Shown here in pieces: positions 42,456-50,637 of a stretch of DNA of 55,998 nt (position 1 is the first letter of the stretch; every line of letters begins with the position of its first letter). The notes beneath the pieces are model-generated. The model saw only the letters and a list, made by a program, of their open reading frames with translations, was not told the DNA's origin and searched no databases. A program made the translations under genes and the position numbers. Source of the DNA: an uncultured Opitutia bacterium (GTDB lineage: Bacteria > Verrucomicrobiota > Verrucomicrobiia > Opitutales > Opitutaceae); contig CALFZM010000349.1 of NCBI GenBank assembly GCA_937952235.1, positions 1-55,998 on the forward strand. The letters run 5' to 3'.

Positions 42456-43913
42456 TCATTTCGCGAAGCGCAGTGCAAACACGTCGGCGTCTTTGAGCAC
42501 GAAGCGGAGACGGACCGGTTTGCCGTTCAGGGTGGGCAGGGTCGCACCCGCCTTCCACCGCACGATGCCGTCGAGCTCGTCCCCGAACAGGGGCGCCATG
42601 TCAGCCAGCGCGAAGCCGGGCAGCGGCCGGCCGTTTTCGTCCTGCACCTCAACCTGGACGGAGCCGGCGGCGGACGTGGCGTAGTTCAGCACGAGCTCGC
42701 GGCCGCCGGCCACGAGCGGACGCGTGGTGAACTCGCCGCCGCGGGCACCGGCGCGAACGGATGCGAGGCGGTGGCGTGGCAGCACCAGTCGCCGGATACG
42801 GTTGTCGGGCCAGCGGTAGTGCTCGGAGAGGTACATCGACCACTCGCCGGGCGCGCTCTCGACGATGCCCCACGCCGGCATGTTGCTGCGGTCGGTCCAG
42901 TTCCTCTCGTCGGGCCCCGGCCGCACCCACGCTTCGAGGAACGTCCGGTCCCAGGTCACGCCATCGCGACTCGACATGAAGACCGCATCGGACGCCCCCG
43001 GCGTCTTGTGGGCCGGCACCTTGTGGCGGGCAGGCAGGAAACGCATCGGGAACGCGAGCAACAGGTGTTCCGCGTCCGGGCAGGGCAGCGTCGCGCTGGT
43101 ATAGAAATGCTCCGCCGGGACGCCGGAGGCGTAGCGGTTGGGCGTGCCGGTGCCCCAGGTGACAAAGTCTGCCGACGCCGCGCTCTGCACCGCGCGCACG
43201 CGGTCGGCGAAGATCCGGCTGTAGCAGGCGTAGCGGTTGCGCGCGGGATCCCAGAAGGCGAGGTTGAGCGAGTCGAACGCGCCCTGGGTCATGACGGGCT
43301 CGTCCCGCAGCTTCCGCCAGTGGATGCCGTCCGCCGACGCAAACGCGTACAACCCGCCCGGCGTCTCGCCCTGCTGCCAGTTGCGGCCGGGCTGCTTCAC
43401 GCCGCCCAGCGCCTTGTAGCGTTCGTCGGGCCTCGCGTGGGGATTGCGGTCGAGGAACGGGGCGAAGTTGTGCGACTCGACGCCCTTCCACACGACATTG
43501 TTGGCCTTTGAACCCCTGACCTCGATGAGGCCGAGAGTGGGCCGGGTGAAGTGAATGCCGTCCTTGCTCTCGGCGACGCACGTCACCTGGTCGATCGAGT
43601 GATCCGAGCCGCCGACCGAGCCGCGATAGTAGAGCCGGATCGTGTCGCCGTCCTTGAGCACGGTGAAGTACGCGCTGGTCGGGCCCTCCCAGGGAGCGTC
43701 GGTGACGAGGACGACCTCGGCGCGCCGCGGAGGGTGGAGGGCCAGGGTGGCGTCCCGCACCGCCTCGATCAGGAAGTCGTCGACGAACAGTTCCCAGCGC
43801 TGGCCGGCAGCGACCGCCGGCTTGGCGGCCCAGGCGGCCGGGGTGGCGGCCACGAGTGAGAGCGCGAGCAGGAAGCGGGCGGCCAGGAGCCGCGGAAGGC
43901 GGATGCGGGGCAT
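42456..43913 (-). CDS. five-bladed beta-propeller glycosidase-like protein, secreted
   Basis: A 485-residue protein with a signal peptide (about 1-29, ending AAWA) from 43913. The motif QRWELFVDDFLIE and repeated GDTIRLYYRGSVGG, SKDGIHFTRP, FASADGIHWRKL and SSRDGVTWDRTFLEAW blades are those of GH32/GH43/GH68-like five-bladed propeller proteins seen in Planctomycetes and Verrucomicrobia. The sure catalytic acid/base pair cannot be assigned from sequence. It ends with a small beta-sandwich (VEVQDENGRPLPGFALADM, VRLRFVLKDADVFALRF) typical for the C-terminal domain of these proteins. The frame is open to 44453 but the upstream part is a shadow of the divergent receptor. Confidence 0.78.
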   Translation of the reverse strand: MPRIRLPRLLAARFLLALSLVAATPAAWAAKPAVAAGQRWELFVDDFLIEAVRDATLALHPPRRAEVVLVTDAPWEGPTSAYFTVLKDGDTIRLYYRGSVGGSDHSIDQVTCVAESKDGIHFTRPTLGLIEVRGSKANNVVWKGVESHNFAPFLDRNPHARPDERYKALGGVKQPGRNWQQGETPGGLYAFASADGIHWRKLRDEPVMTQGAFDSLNLAFWDPARNRYACYSRIFADRVRAVQSAASADFVTWGTGTPNRYASGVPAEHFYTSATLPCPDAEHLLLAFPMRFLPARHKVPAHKTPGASDAVFMSSRDGVTWDRTFLEAWVRPGPDERNWTDRSNMPAWGIVESAPGEWSMYLSEHYRWPDNRIRRLVLPRHRLASVRAGARGGEFTTRPLVAGGRELVLNYATSAAGSVQVEVQDENGRPLPGFALADMAPLFGDELDGIVRWKAGATLPTLNGKPVRLRFVLKDADVFALRFAK

Positions 43914-44238
43914 GGCCGAGTACTGGCCCGCGGCGGGCGCGGAGTAAAGGCGGGCGGTGCCGCGCGCGGTACGACGAACGTGGCGGCCGGGTATCCGAAG
44001 ATGAACTACCGCCACGGCGGCCTGTCGGGAGATGTCCGTCGCGCGACCGCCTTTCGGATGCCATCGCGCCTTTCTGGCAGGAATGTCAGAGGCGAAACGT
44101 TGCCCGCCGGCAGCTTCGGACCGGAGGTGATCGTGGCGGGACTTCCGGCCCCGACCTGACATCCACCCCATCCTGGCGGAGACTGCGACCTGCGAGACGC
44201 CTCCCGGAGGACGTTTCGACCTCCGTGCCCCGACCCCC
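43914..44238. promoter_or_regulatory. 325-base divergent intergenic with operator-like dyads
   Basis: Between the divergent propeller and receptor genes. GTGCCGCGCGCGGTAC at 43957-43972 is a 16-bp dyad with one mismatch. A CG-centred AACGTT lies at 44096-44101 within GGCGAAACGTTGCCC, loosely like LacI-family operators. Neither is proven; there is no regulator gene beside them. Confidence 0.3.
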
Positions 44239-47238
44239 ATGACCTCGAAACACCTCCTGGTTCCGATTGTTCGCTGGACCCTCGCCACGCTGGTCCTGCT
44301 TCCCGCTCCCGTCGTCCGCGCCGCCGACTCCGCCGCGCTCGCGCAGGGAGGCACGCTGACCGGCACGGTCAGCAACACCGCCACCCGCAACCTGCTCGAG
44401 GGAGCCAGGGTCGAGGTGGCCGGCCTTGGCCTCAACACCCTCACCGACAACACCGGCCGCTACGTCCTCGCCGGCGTGCCTCCGGGGACGCACGAGGTCG
44501 TGGTGTCCTACATCGGCCTCGATCCGGCGCGCAGCACCGTCACGGTCGATCCCCGCTCGCGCGTCGTGCGCGATTTCGAGCTGACGTCGGCGATCTACAC
44601 GCTCGAGGCGCTCAAAGTCACCGGAGAACGAGAGGGCGACGCCCTGGCCATCACCGCGCAGCGGAATGCGATGAACGTGAAGAATATCGTGGCGATGGAC
44701 TCGTTCGGGAACCTGCCAAACATGAGCGCGGGCGAGGTCGTGATGCGGCTGCCGGGCGTCGCGGGCAATCCCACCGAGGAAGGCCTGGCCTACCGGTTCA
44801 ACGTCCGCGGCATGGATGCGGCCCTCAACACGGTCACGGTTGACGGCGGCCTGATGGCGAGCATCGGCACCAATCGCGCCTTCGAGCTCCAGAGCATCAC
44901 CGGCACGATGTTCGAGCAGCTGGTGCTGATCAAGGGACACACGCCCGACAAGGGCGCCGACTCGCTGGGCGGCACGATCAACATGAAGACCCGTTCGCCG
45001 CTCAGCCTGCGCGAGAAGCGCCGCATCTCGTACAGTGCGACGATGCGCATCGCCCCCTCCATCACGGAACAGATTCCGCTGCGCGAGGAGCATCGCGCGC
45101 ACCCGCTGATCACGCTCGGTTACCAGGAGGTGTTCAGCGTCCTCGGCGGCGAGCGCAACCTGGGCGTGGCGGTGAATCTCTTCTACAGCGAGAATGCCGT
45201 CGGGGGCTACCGGGTGACGCACCAGTACCAGAACACGATGGCGTCGCCCGCCTACCTGTGGAGCTACCAGACGCGGGAGAATTTCAACAACCGCAAGCAG
45301 AGGAGCGTGAACGTGAAGACGGACTACCGCCTCTCGTTCAACACGAAGTTCTCCCTCAACGTGACGGTGAACGACAACGTCGAGCGCTTCCGGCGGTCCT
45401 TCAACACCCGCGCATACACCGGCAACGCCAACACCGTGCCGAACGCCACCACCTCGGGCGTCATCCCCGGGTTCACGGACAAGGTCACGCAGGTGCGGCC
45501 GATTCCGGGCGCGCAGATCGACATCCTCGCGAACGGGCCCAACAGCTACATAGTCGAGACGTTCCTCGTGGATTTCGGCGGCGAACACGACTACGGCGCC
45601 CTGTTGATCGACTACAATCTCGGCTTCAGCCGCAACCACCAGCAGACCGGCATGCACGAGCGCGGCGGTTCCACCTCGCTGACGCATCGCATCAGCAACG
45701 TCGGCTGGATCGTCGACACGACCGGGTCAGACACGTACCCGCGCCTGATCCAGACCGCCGGCCCCGATTTCACCAATCCCGCCAACTATCGCCCGATCGC
45801 CAACGGGCTCACGAAGTCGACTTCGGAGCAGCCGCAGGAGATCCCGCAGGCCCGCGGCAACGTGCGTTATACGCTGCCCACCGCGGTGCCGGTGCACCTC
45901 AAGACCGGCTTCGCCTGGCGGAAGCAATCGGTGGATCTCCACAACTATTCCCGGCGTTGGAGCTACATTGGCACCGCGCCGCTGCCCGCCGATCCTTCCG
46001 CCCGGCCCTATGCGAACATGAAGACCGGCATGAATCTGCCGCGCTGGCAGATCTCCGACTTCTTCGGGGGCGGCTCGGCCGGCTGGTACCCCGCGGATCC
46101 CTCGCTGTGGCAGGAAGACCGCTACTATCATGAGCAGCTCAAGTACACCGGCACGCGCCAGGCGAGCGAGGAGGTGCTCGCCGGGTACTTCATGGCGCGG
46201 GGCAGCTTCGGCCGCGAGGGGTGGCTGGGTCGCACCGGTTATCTCACCGGCGTGCGCATGGAAAAGACCGACACCGAAGGCTCGGGCTGGGTGCGCGCCC
46301 GTTTCGCCAGCACCGTTGCCCAGCAGGTCGCCGACCCCGTGGGCACCGCCGAGCGCGACTACGCCGACAACCGCCGCGTCACCACCGGCAGCTACACCAA
46401 GTCATTTCCCAGCGCCCACCTCACGCACGACCTCACGCCCAATCTGAAGACCCGGCTCAGTTGGTCGACCAGCTTCGGCCGCCCGGCGCTCTCCAATCTC
46501 CTGCCCAACGAAACCGTGAGCGAGACGAACGAAACGGTGACGGTGAACAACCCCGGCCTGCTGCCCCAGACCGCGAAGAACTGGGACTTCACGCTCGACT
46601 ATTATTTCGAACCCGTGGGCAACCTCTCCGTGGGCTGGTTCCACAAGAAGATCAGGAACTACATCATTAGCGGCGTCGACGCCGGCATCGTGGGCGGCGG
46701 ACCCGACAACGGCTACAATGGCGAGTACGAAGGCTTCAGCCGCCGCACCACGGCCAACGCGGGCACCGCCACCGTGCAGGGCTGGGAGTTCAGCTACCAG
46801 CAGCAGTTCACCTTCCTGCCGGGCCTGCTCAAGGGGCTCAGCGGCTCGGCCAACTATACGCTGATCGACACGCGCGGTGACTTCGGCGGCACGGCCAACC
46901 GCTCGACCGACGAGGTGCCGGGCTTCATCCCGCGCTCCGCCAACGCGAGCATCAGCTGGCGCCATCGCGGCTTCAGCACCCGGGTGCTGTATAATTTCAC
47001 CGGCTCCCACATCGCGACCTACAACGAGGCGAACCCCGGCCTCCGGATCTTCCGCTACGACCGCAACACGGTGAACCTCGGGCTCGCCTACCAGTGGCGT
47101 CCCGCGGTCACGTTCACCTGCGATGTCGCGAATCTCTTCAACGAGAAGCAGCGGCTCTACCAGGGGGTCGAGGGCCGGACGCAGGATATCATCATCAACT
47201 TCGTGACGGTCACCTTGGGGGTGAGCGGGAGGTTCTGA
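44239..47238 (+). CDS. TonB-dependent receptor with carboxypeptidase-like N-terminal domain
   Basis: A 999-residue receptor. After a signal peptide (about 1-29) comes a carboxypeptidase-regulatory-like domain (TLTGTVSNTATRNLLEGARVEVAG, DNTGRYVLAGVPPGTHEVVVSYIGL), then plug (LKVTGEREGDALAIT, MNVKNIVAMDSFGNLPNMSAGEVVMRLPGVAG, FNVRGMDAALNTVTVDGG) and a barrel ending VTLGVSGRF. This TonB-receptor-plus-plug type with NVKNIVAMDSFGNLPNMSAGEV belongs to the large Xanthomonas/Caulobacter CUT-like and Opitutaceae carbohydrate receptor group. No SusD. It probably imports oligosaccharides released by the neighbouring sulfatases and glycosidases. Confidence 0.92.
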   Translation: MTSKHLLVPIVRWTLATLVLLPAPVVRAADSAALAQGGTLTGTVSNTATRNLLEGARVEVAGLGLNTLTDNTGRYVLAGVPPGTHEVVVSYIGLDPARSTVTVDPRSRVVRDFELTSAIYTLEALKVTGEREGDALAITAQRNAMNVKNIVAMDSFGNLPNMSAGEVVMRLPGVAGNPTEEGLAYRFNVRGMDAALNTVTVDGGLMASIGTNRAFELQSITGTMFEQLVLIKGHTPDKGADSLGGTINMKTRSPLSLREKRRISYSATMRIAPSITEQIPLREEHRAHPLITLGYQEVFSVLGGERNLGVAVNLFYSENAVGGYRVTHQYQNTMASPAYLWSYQTRENFNNRKQRSVNVKTDYRLSFNTKFSLNVTVNDNVERFRRSFNTRAYTGNANTVPNATTSGVIPGFTDKVTQVRPIPGAQIDILANGPNSYIVETFLVDFGGEHDYGALLIDYNLGFSRNHQQTGMHERGGSTSLTHRISNVGWIVDTTGSDTYPRLIQTAGPDFTNPANYRPIANGLTKSTSEQPQEIPQARGNVRYTLPTAVPVHLKTGFAWRKQSVDLHNYSRRWSYIGTAPLPADPSARPYANMKTGMNLPRWQISDFFGGGSAGWYPADPSLWQEDRYYHEQLKYTGTRQASEEVLAGYFMARGSFGREGWLGRTGYLTGVRMEKTDTEGSGWVRARFASTVAQQVADPVGTAERDYADNRRVTTGSYTKSFPSAHLTHDLTPNLKTRLSWSTSFGRPALSNLLPNETVSETNETVTVNNPGLLPQTAKNWDFTLDYYFEPVGNLSVGWFHKKIRNYIISGVDAGIVGGGPDNGYNGEYEGFSRRTTANAGTATVQGWEFSYQQQFTFLPGLLKGLSGSANYTLIDTRGDFGGTANRSTDEVPGFIPRSANASISWRHRGFSTRVLYNFTGSHIATYNEANPGLRIFRYDRNTVNLGLAYQWRPAVTFTCDVANLFNEKQRLYQGVEGRTQDIIINFVTVTLGVSGRF

Positions 47239-47260
47239 ACACGACGCTGCGGCCGGGGAG

Positions 47261-48262
47261 TCACAGCGTGCGCAGTGCCTCCACCTGGCCGTCCTCGACG
47301 AACACGCCCTGCGCCAGGCTCTCGCCCCGGTTCCGCAGCATGCCCTCGCCCGGATAGCGAATCGGCTCGCCCGGGTCGAGCGGCGCGGTCGCCCGCAGAT
47401 GCGCCACGAGCGCATTCACGGTCGCCTCCATGTCCTCCCGGCCGTCGAGGGCGGCGACGTCGAGGGCGATGAAGACCTGCGAGACCGCGTACTCCGCTCC
47501 CTGCCGTGCGATCTGCTGCGAAGTCTGCCCGCCCGACACCAGCGCCGCCGCCGCGTCGAGCACGACGGCGAGCGCCGAGCCCTTCCAGTACCCGACCGGC
47601 AGCGGGCGCCGCGACGCGAGGATTTCCCCGGGCTGGCGCGTGAGCCGGCCATCGCGGTCGTAGCCGCCCGCGACGGGCAGCTCGCGCCCCTGCCGCTGGA
47701 AGACCTCGAGCTTGCCATTGGCAAACTGGCTCATGGCCATGTCGAGGAGCAGCGGGCCGTCCGCCCGCGGAATGGCGATCGCGAGGGGATTGTTGCCGAC
47801 CGCGACAGCCGCCGCGCCCCACGGCGGCATGAGCGGGATCGTGTTCGTCCAACAGATCCCGATACAGCCCGCGTCGGCCGCCTGGAGCCCGTACGCGCCG
47901 GCTCGCATCCAGTGGTTGGTGTTGCGCAGCCCGACGCAGCCGAGGCCGTGCGTGCGGGCGAGCTCGATCGCGCGTCCCATCGCGGCATGCGCATTCGAGA
48001 GGCCGATGCCCATCCGGCCGTCCCACTGCTCCAGCGCGCCGAGGCCGCCGACGCGAACCGGTTCGGCGTGCGGGTCGAGCCGACCGTCCTTCAGCAACGC
48101 GACGAAGCCGGGGAACCGCAGCAGCCCGTGCGAATAGATGCCGTCCCGCTGGTTCTCGGCGAAGAGCCGCGCGACCAGTGCGGCGCGTGGCTCGGGCACG
48201 CCATGGCGGGACAGCACGCGCTGCAGTTCGCTGACGAGATCCGAGAAGGGGAGGCGTGGCAT
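47261..48262 (-). CDS. yiaK: Ldh-family oxidoreductase, 3-dehydro-L-gulonate 2-dehydrogenase-like
   Basis: A 333-residue NAD(P)-dependent dehydrogenase of the malate/L-lactate (Ldh_2) superfamily. The sequence closely follows the YiaK/DlgD pattern: DGIYSHGLLRFPGFV, GALEQWDGRMGIG, LRNTNHWMRAGAYGLQAADAG, GICWTNTIPLMPPWGA and LPVGYWKGSALAVVLD. YiaK reduces 2,3-diketo-L-gulonate in ascorbate/uronate degradation; related DlgD oxidises 3-dehydro-L-gulonate. It is oriented against the receptor (22 bases apart). Together with a DenD-like gene and a hexuronate-type MFS transporter it suggests processing of sugar acids. Specific substrate should be regarded as inferred. Confidence 0.85.
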   Translation of the reverse strand: MPRLPFSDLVSELQRVLSRHGVPEPRAALVARLFAENQRDGIYSHGLLRFPGFVALLKDGRLDPHAEPVRVGGLGALEQWDGRMGIGLSNAHAAMGRAIELARTHGLGCVGLRNTNHWMRAGAYGLQAADAGCIGICWTNTIPLMPPWGAAAVAVGNNPLAIAIPRADGPLLLDMAMSQFANGKLEVFQRQGRELPVAGGYDRDGRLTRQPGEILASRRPLPVGYWKGSALAVVLDAAAALVSGGQTSQQIARQGAEYAVSQVFIALDVAALDGREDMEATVNALVAHLRATAPLDPGEPIRYPGEGMLRNRGESLAQGVFVEDGQVEALRTL

Positions 48263-48534
48263 GGAGCGAGCGAACCACGAATCGCGGGGAACTCACGACC
48301 TGAGTTTGACGACCGATCCGGGTTCTCGCGCGGAGGCGCTGCGAGGCGGGGAAAGGCAGGATTTGCCCGCTGCGCCCTGGCGCCTCGCGAGGCAGGAGGT
48401 GATCGCCTCCAAGCACCACGAACTGCGCGCCTTTGCGGCTTTGCGCGGGACCAGGATTGGAGCGGGCAGGCTCGCACGCGATCCGTCTCGTCTGGGCGAC
48501 GGCTCGATGACACGCTCGGGCCTGCTGTCGCCCC

Positions 48535-49584
48535 ATGAATGCCATTCGCGTTCTTCCCCTGCTGGCCGTCATCGCGTTCGCGCTCCCCGCCGCCCGCGGG
48601 CAGGCACCGGTCGCCCACGTCGTGTTCGGCTCGTGCCTCAAGCCGGTGGAGCACCCGATGCTAGACCGCGTGCTGACGCTGCCCATGGACCTGTTCCTTT
48701 TCCTGGGAGACAACATCTACGCCGACACCCAGGACATGGCGGTGATGCGCGCGAAGTACGACGCGCTGAAGGCGAGCCGATTTTTCCGGGAGCTGCGCCG
48801 CCGCGTTCCGGTGCTCGCGACGTGGGACGATCACGATTTCGGCGCCAACGACGCCGGCGCCGAATACCCGCGGCGGCGCGAATCGCAGGCCGAGTTCCTG
48901 CGCTGGCTCGACGAGCCGCCGGATTCGCCGCGACGCCAGCGTGACGGCGTGTACGACGCGCGGGTCTTCGGGCCCGCGGGAAAACGCGTGCAGGTGATCC
49001 TGCTGGATACGCGCTTCTTTCGCGGCCCGCTGCGTCGCGCCGCCAGGGGCGAGCCGGCGCTCGTCGGCGGTCCCTACCGGCCGCAGCCGGATCGCAGCGT
49101 CACGCTGCTCGGCGAAGCGCAGTGGAGCTGGCTGCGCGAACAGCTCCGGCAGCCCGCTGAGCTCCGCCTCGTCGCGAGCAGCATCCAGTTCGTTTCGGAA
49201 TTCTCCGGGGCCGAGGCGTGGGCCAACCTTCCCCACGAGAAACAGCGCTTCCTCGACCTGCTGCGCGAGACGCGCGCCGCCGGGGTCCTGTTCGTGAGCG
49301 GCGACCGGCACTGGTGCGAGCTGTCGCGGATGGACGGCCCCACCGGGTACCCGTTGTACGATCTGACCGCCAGCGCGCTCACCGAGAAGCATCCACGCGG
49401 CACGCCGTCGGAGAACCGCTACCGCGCCCTGCCGCAGACGTACCACGACGTGAACGTCGGCCACCTGCACATCGATTGGGCGGCCGCCGATCCCGTGCTC
49501 ACCTGGCGCATCGTCGATGTCGACGGCAAGGCCCGGCTCGAGCACCGCCTGCGGCTCGCCGACCTCCAGCCGGGGGCCCGTTAG
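48535..49584 (+). CDS. PhoD-like alkaline phosphatase family protein, secreted
   Basis: A 349-residue secreted metallophosphoesterase with signal peptide (about 1-22). Motifs: FGSCLKP, LGDNIYAD, ATWDDHDFGANDAG and SGDRHWCELS are the conserved metal-binding blocks of the PhoD family (D, N, H positions). PhoD enzymes are phosphodiesterases/phosphomonoesterases needing Ca and Fe; here export is by a normal signal peptide rather than the twin-arginine type seen in classical PhoD. Placed after a 272-base intergenic and followed 125 bases later by a codirectional epimerase-like gene, probably a phosphate- or glycan-related cluster. Confidence 0.85.
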   Translation: MNAIRVLPLLAVIAFALPAARGQAPVAHVVFGSCLKPVEHPMLDRVLTLPMDLFLFLGDNIYADTQDMAVMRAKYDALKASRFFRELRRRVPVLATWDDHDFGANDAGAEYPRRRESQAEFLRWLDEPPDSPRRQRDGVYDARVFGPAGKRVQVILLDTRFFRGPLRRAARGEPALVGGPYRPQPDRSVTLLGEAQWSWLREQLRQPAELRLVASSIQFVSEFSGAEAWANLPHEKQRFLDLLRETRAAGVLFVSGDRHWCELSRMDGPTGYPLYDLTASALTEKHPRGTPSENRYRALPQTYHDVNVGHLHIDWAAADPVLTWRIVDVDGKARLEHRLRLADLQPGAR

Positions 49585-49709
49585 GAGGCAGGGACGCCCC
49601 GTCTGCGCTCCGTTGCCCGCGGGCTCGACACGGCGCCCGCTTCGGCGGAAAACTGCGGTGGGCCGCGTCGCCCCCGCCTTTCCGCGCCTACGTCTGGTCT
49701 CCTCTCCTG

Positions 49710-50579
49710 ATGCACCTGCTCTCACGCCGCCGATTCGTCGCCACCCTGCCGGCCCTCGCCCTCACCGCTGCGCTCGGGTCCGGTCCGCGGGCTTTCGCGG
49801 CGGCGGCCCGGCCACGGGTCGGCTGCCAGGCCAACGCGTTTCCGCTCAAGCCCGGCGACTTTCCCGCGCTGCTGGCCGCCCTGAACGCGATGCGCGCGCT
49901 CGAGTACGCCGGCTTCGAGTGCAACATTCGTTTCGTCGAGAGCGAATTCGATCGCGTCGCCGAAGCGCGGAGAAGGCTCGAGGACACGGGCATGGCTTTT
50001 ATCGGCGTGCACACGTCGATGCAGCTCGCGAAACCCGAGGTCTTCCCGCGCTGGACGGACAAGGTGGCCGCGCTGGGCGGAACCTGCGTCGTGATGAGCG
50101 GCGCGGGGCTGGCGCCGGACGGAAATTTTTCCCCCGACGCGCTGCGCGGGAAGGCGGCCGCCCTGAATGCCCTCGGCGAAACCTGCCGGCGTGCCGGGCT
50201 GCGGCTCGCCTACCACAATCACAACCCCGAGTTCGCCCGCCAGAACGCGGAAATGCAGGGCCTGGCCGAGGAGACGGATCCCATCCGCGTGCAGTTCCTG
50301 ATGGATGCCGGGCACGCCCGGCTCGGCGGGGGCGATCCGTCCGCGTTCATGCGGCGCAACGCGCCGCGCATCCTCGGCTGCCATCTCAAGACGTACGCGG
50401 CCGCGCTGCAGGTGCCGCTCGGACAGGGTGACTTCGGGTTCGAGGACCTGGCGGCGACGATCAAGGCCACGGGGTGGAGCGGGTGGCTCATCAGCGAACT
50501 CGGCGGCGGCCCGCGGGCCGGCAACACCGCCGCCCTCGGGCCCGACCGCGCGTACATTCGCCGTACTTTCGGCGTATGA
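49710..50579 (+). CDS. Tat-exported sugar phosphate isomerase/epimerase-like TIM-barrel protein
   Basis: A 289-residue AP-endonuclease-2-type TIM barrel. The start at 49710 reveals a twin-arginine leader (SRRRF at residues 5-9 followed by VATLPALALTAAL). The barrel shows the family's metal-site segments: YAGFECNIRF, AYHNHNPEF, FLMDAGHARLGG, LGCHLKTY and SGWLISELGGG. The family isomerises or epimerises sugars; exported members are common in Verrucomicrobia and Planctomycetes and mostly uncharacterised. The longer frame from 49218 is a shadow of the PhoD gene. 58 bases separate it from the next ceramidase-LamG gene, which suggests cotranscription. Confidence 0.88.
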   Translation: MHLLSRRRFVATLPALALTAALGSGPRAFAAAARPRVGCQANAFPLKPGDFPALLAALNAMRALEYAGFECNIRFVESEFDRVAEARRRLEDTGMAFIGVHTSMQLAKPEVFPRWTDKVAALGGTCVVMSGAGLAPDGNFSPDALRGKAAALNALGETCRRAGLRLAYHNHNPEFARQNAEMQGLAEETDPIRVQFLMDAGHARLGGGDPSAFMRRNAPRILGCHLKTYAAALQVPLGQGDFGFEDLAATIKATGWSGWLISELGGGPRAGNTAALGPDRAYIRRTFGV

Positions 50580-50637
50580 GCGTTTCCCCTGGGAGCGCGC
50601 CCGCCCCCGGCCGCATTCCTGCGCACACCCGCTCACG

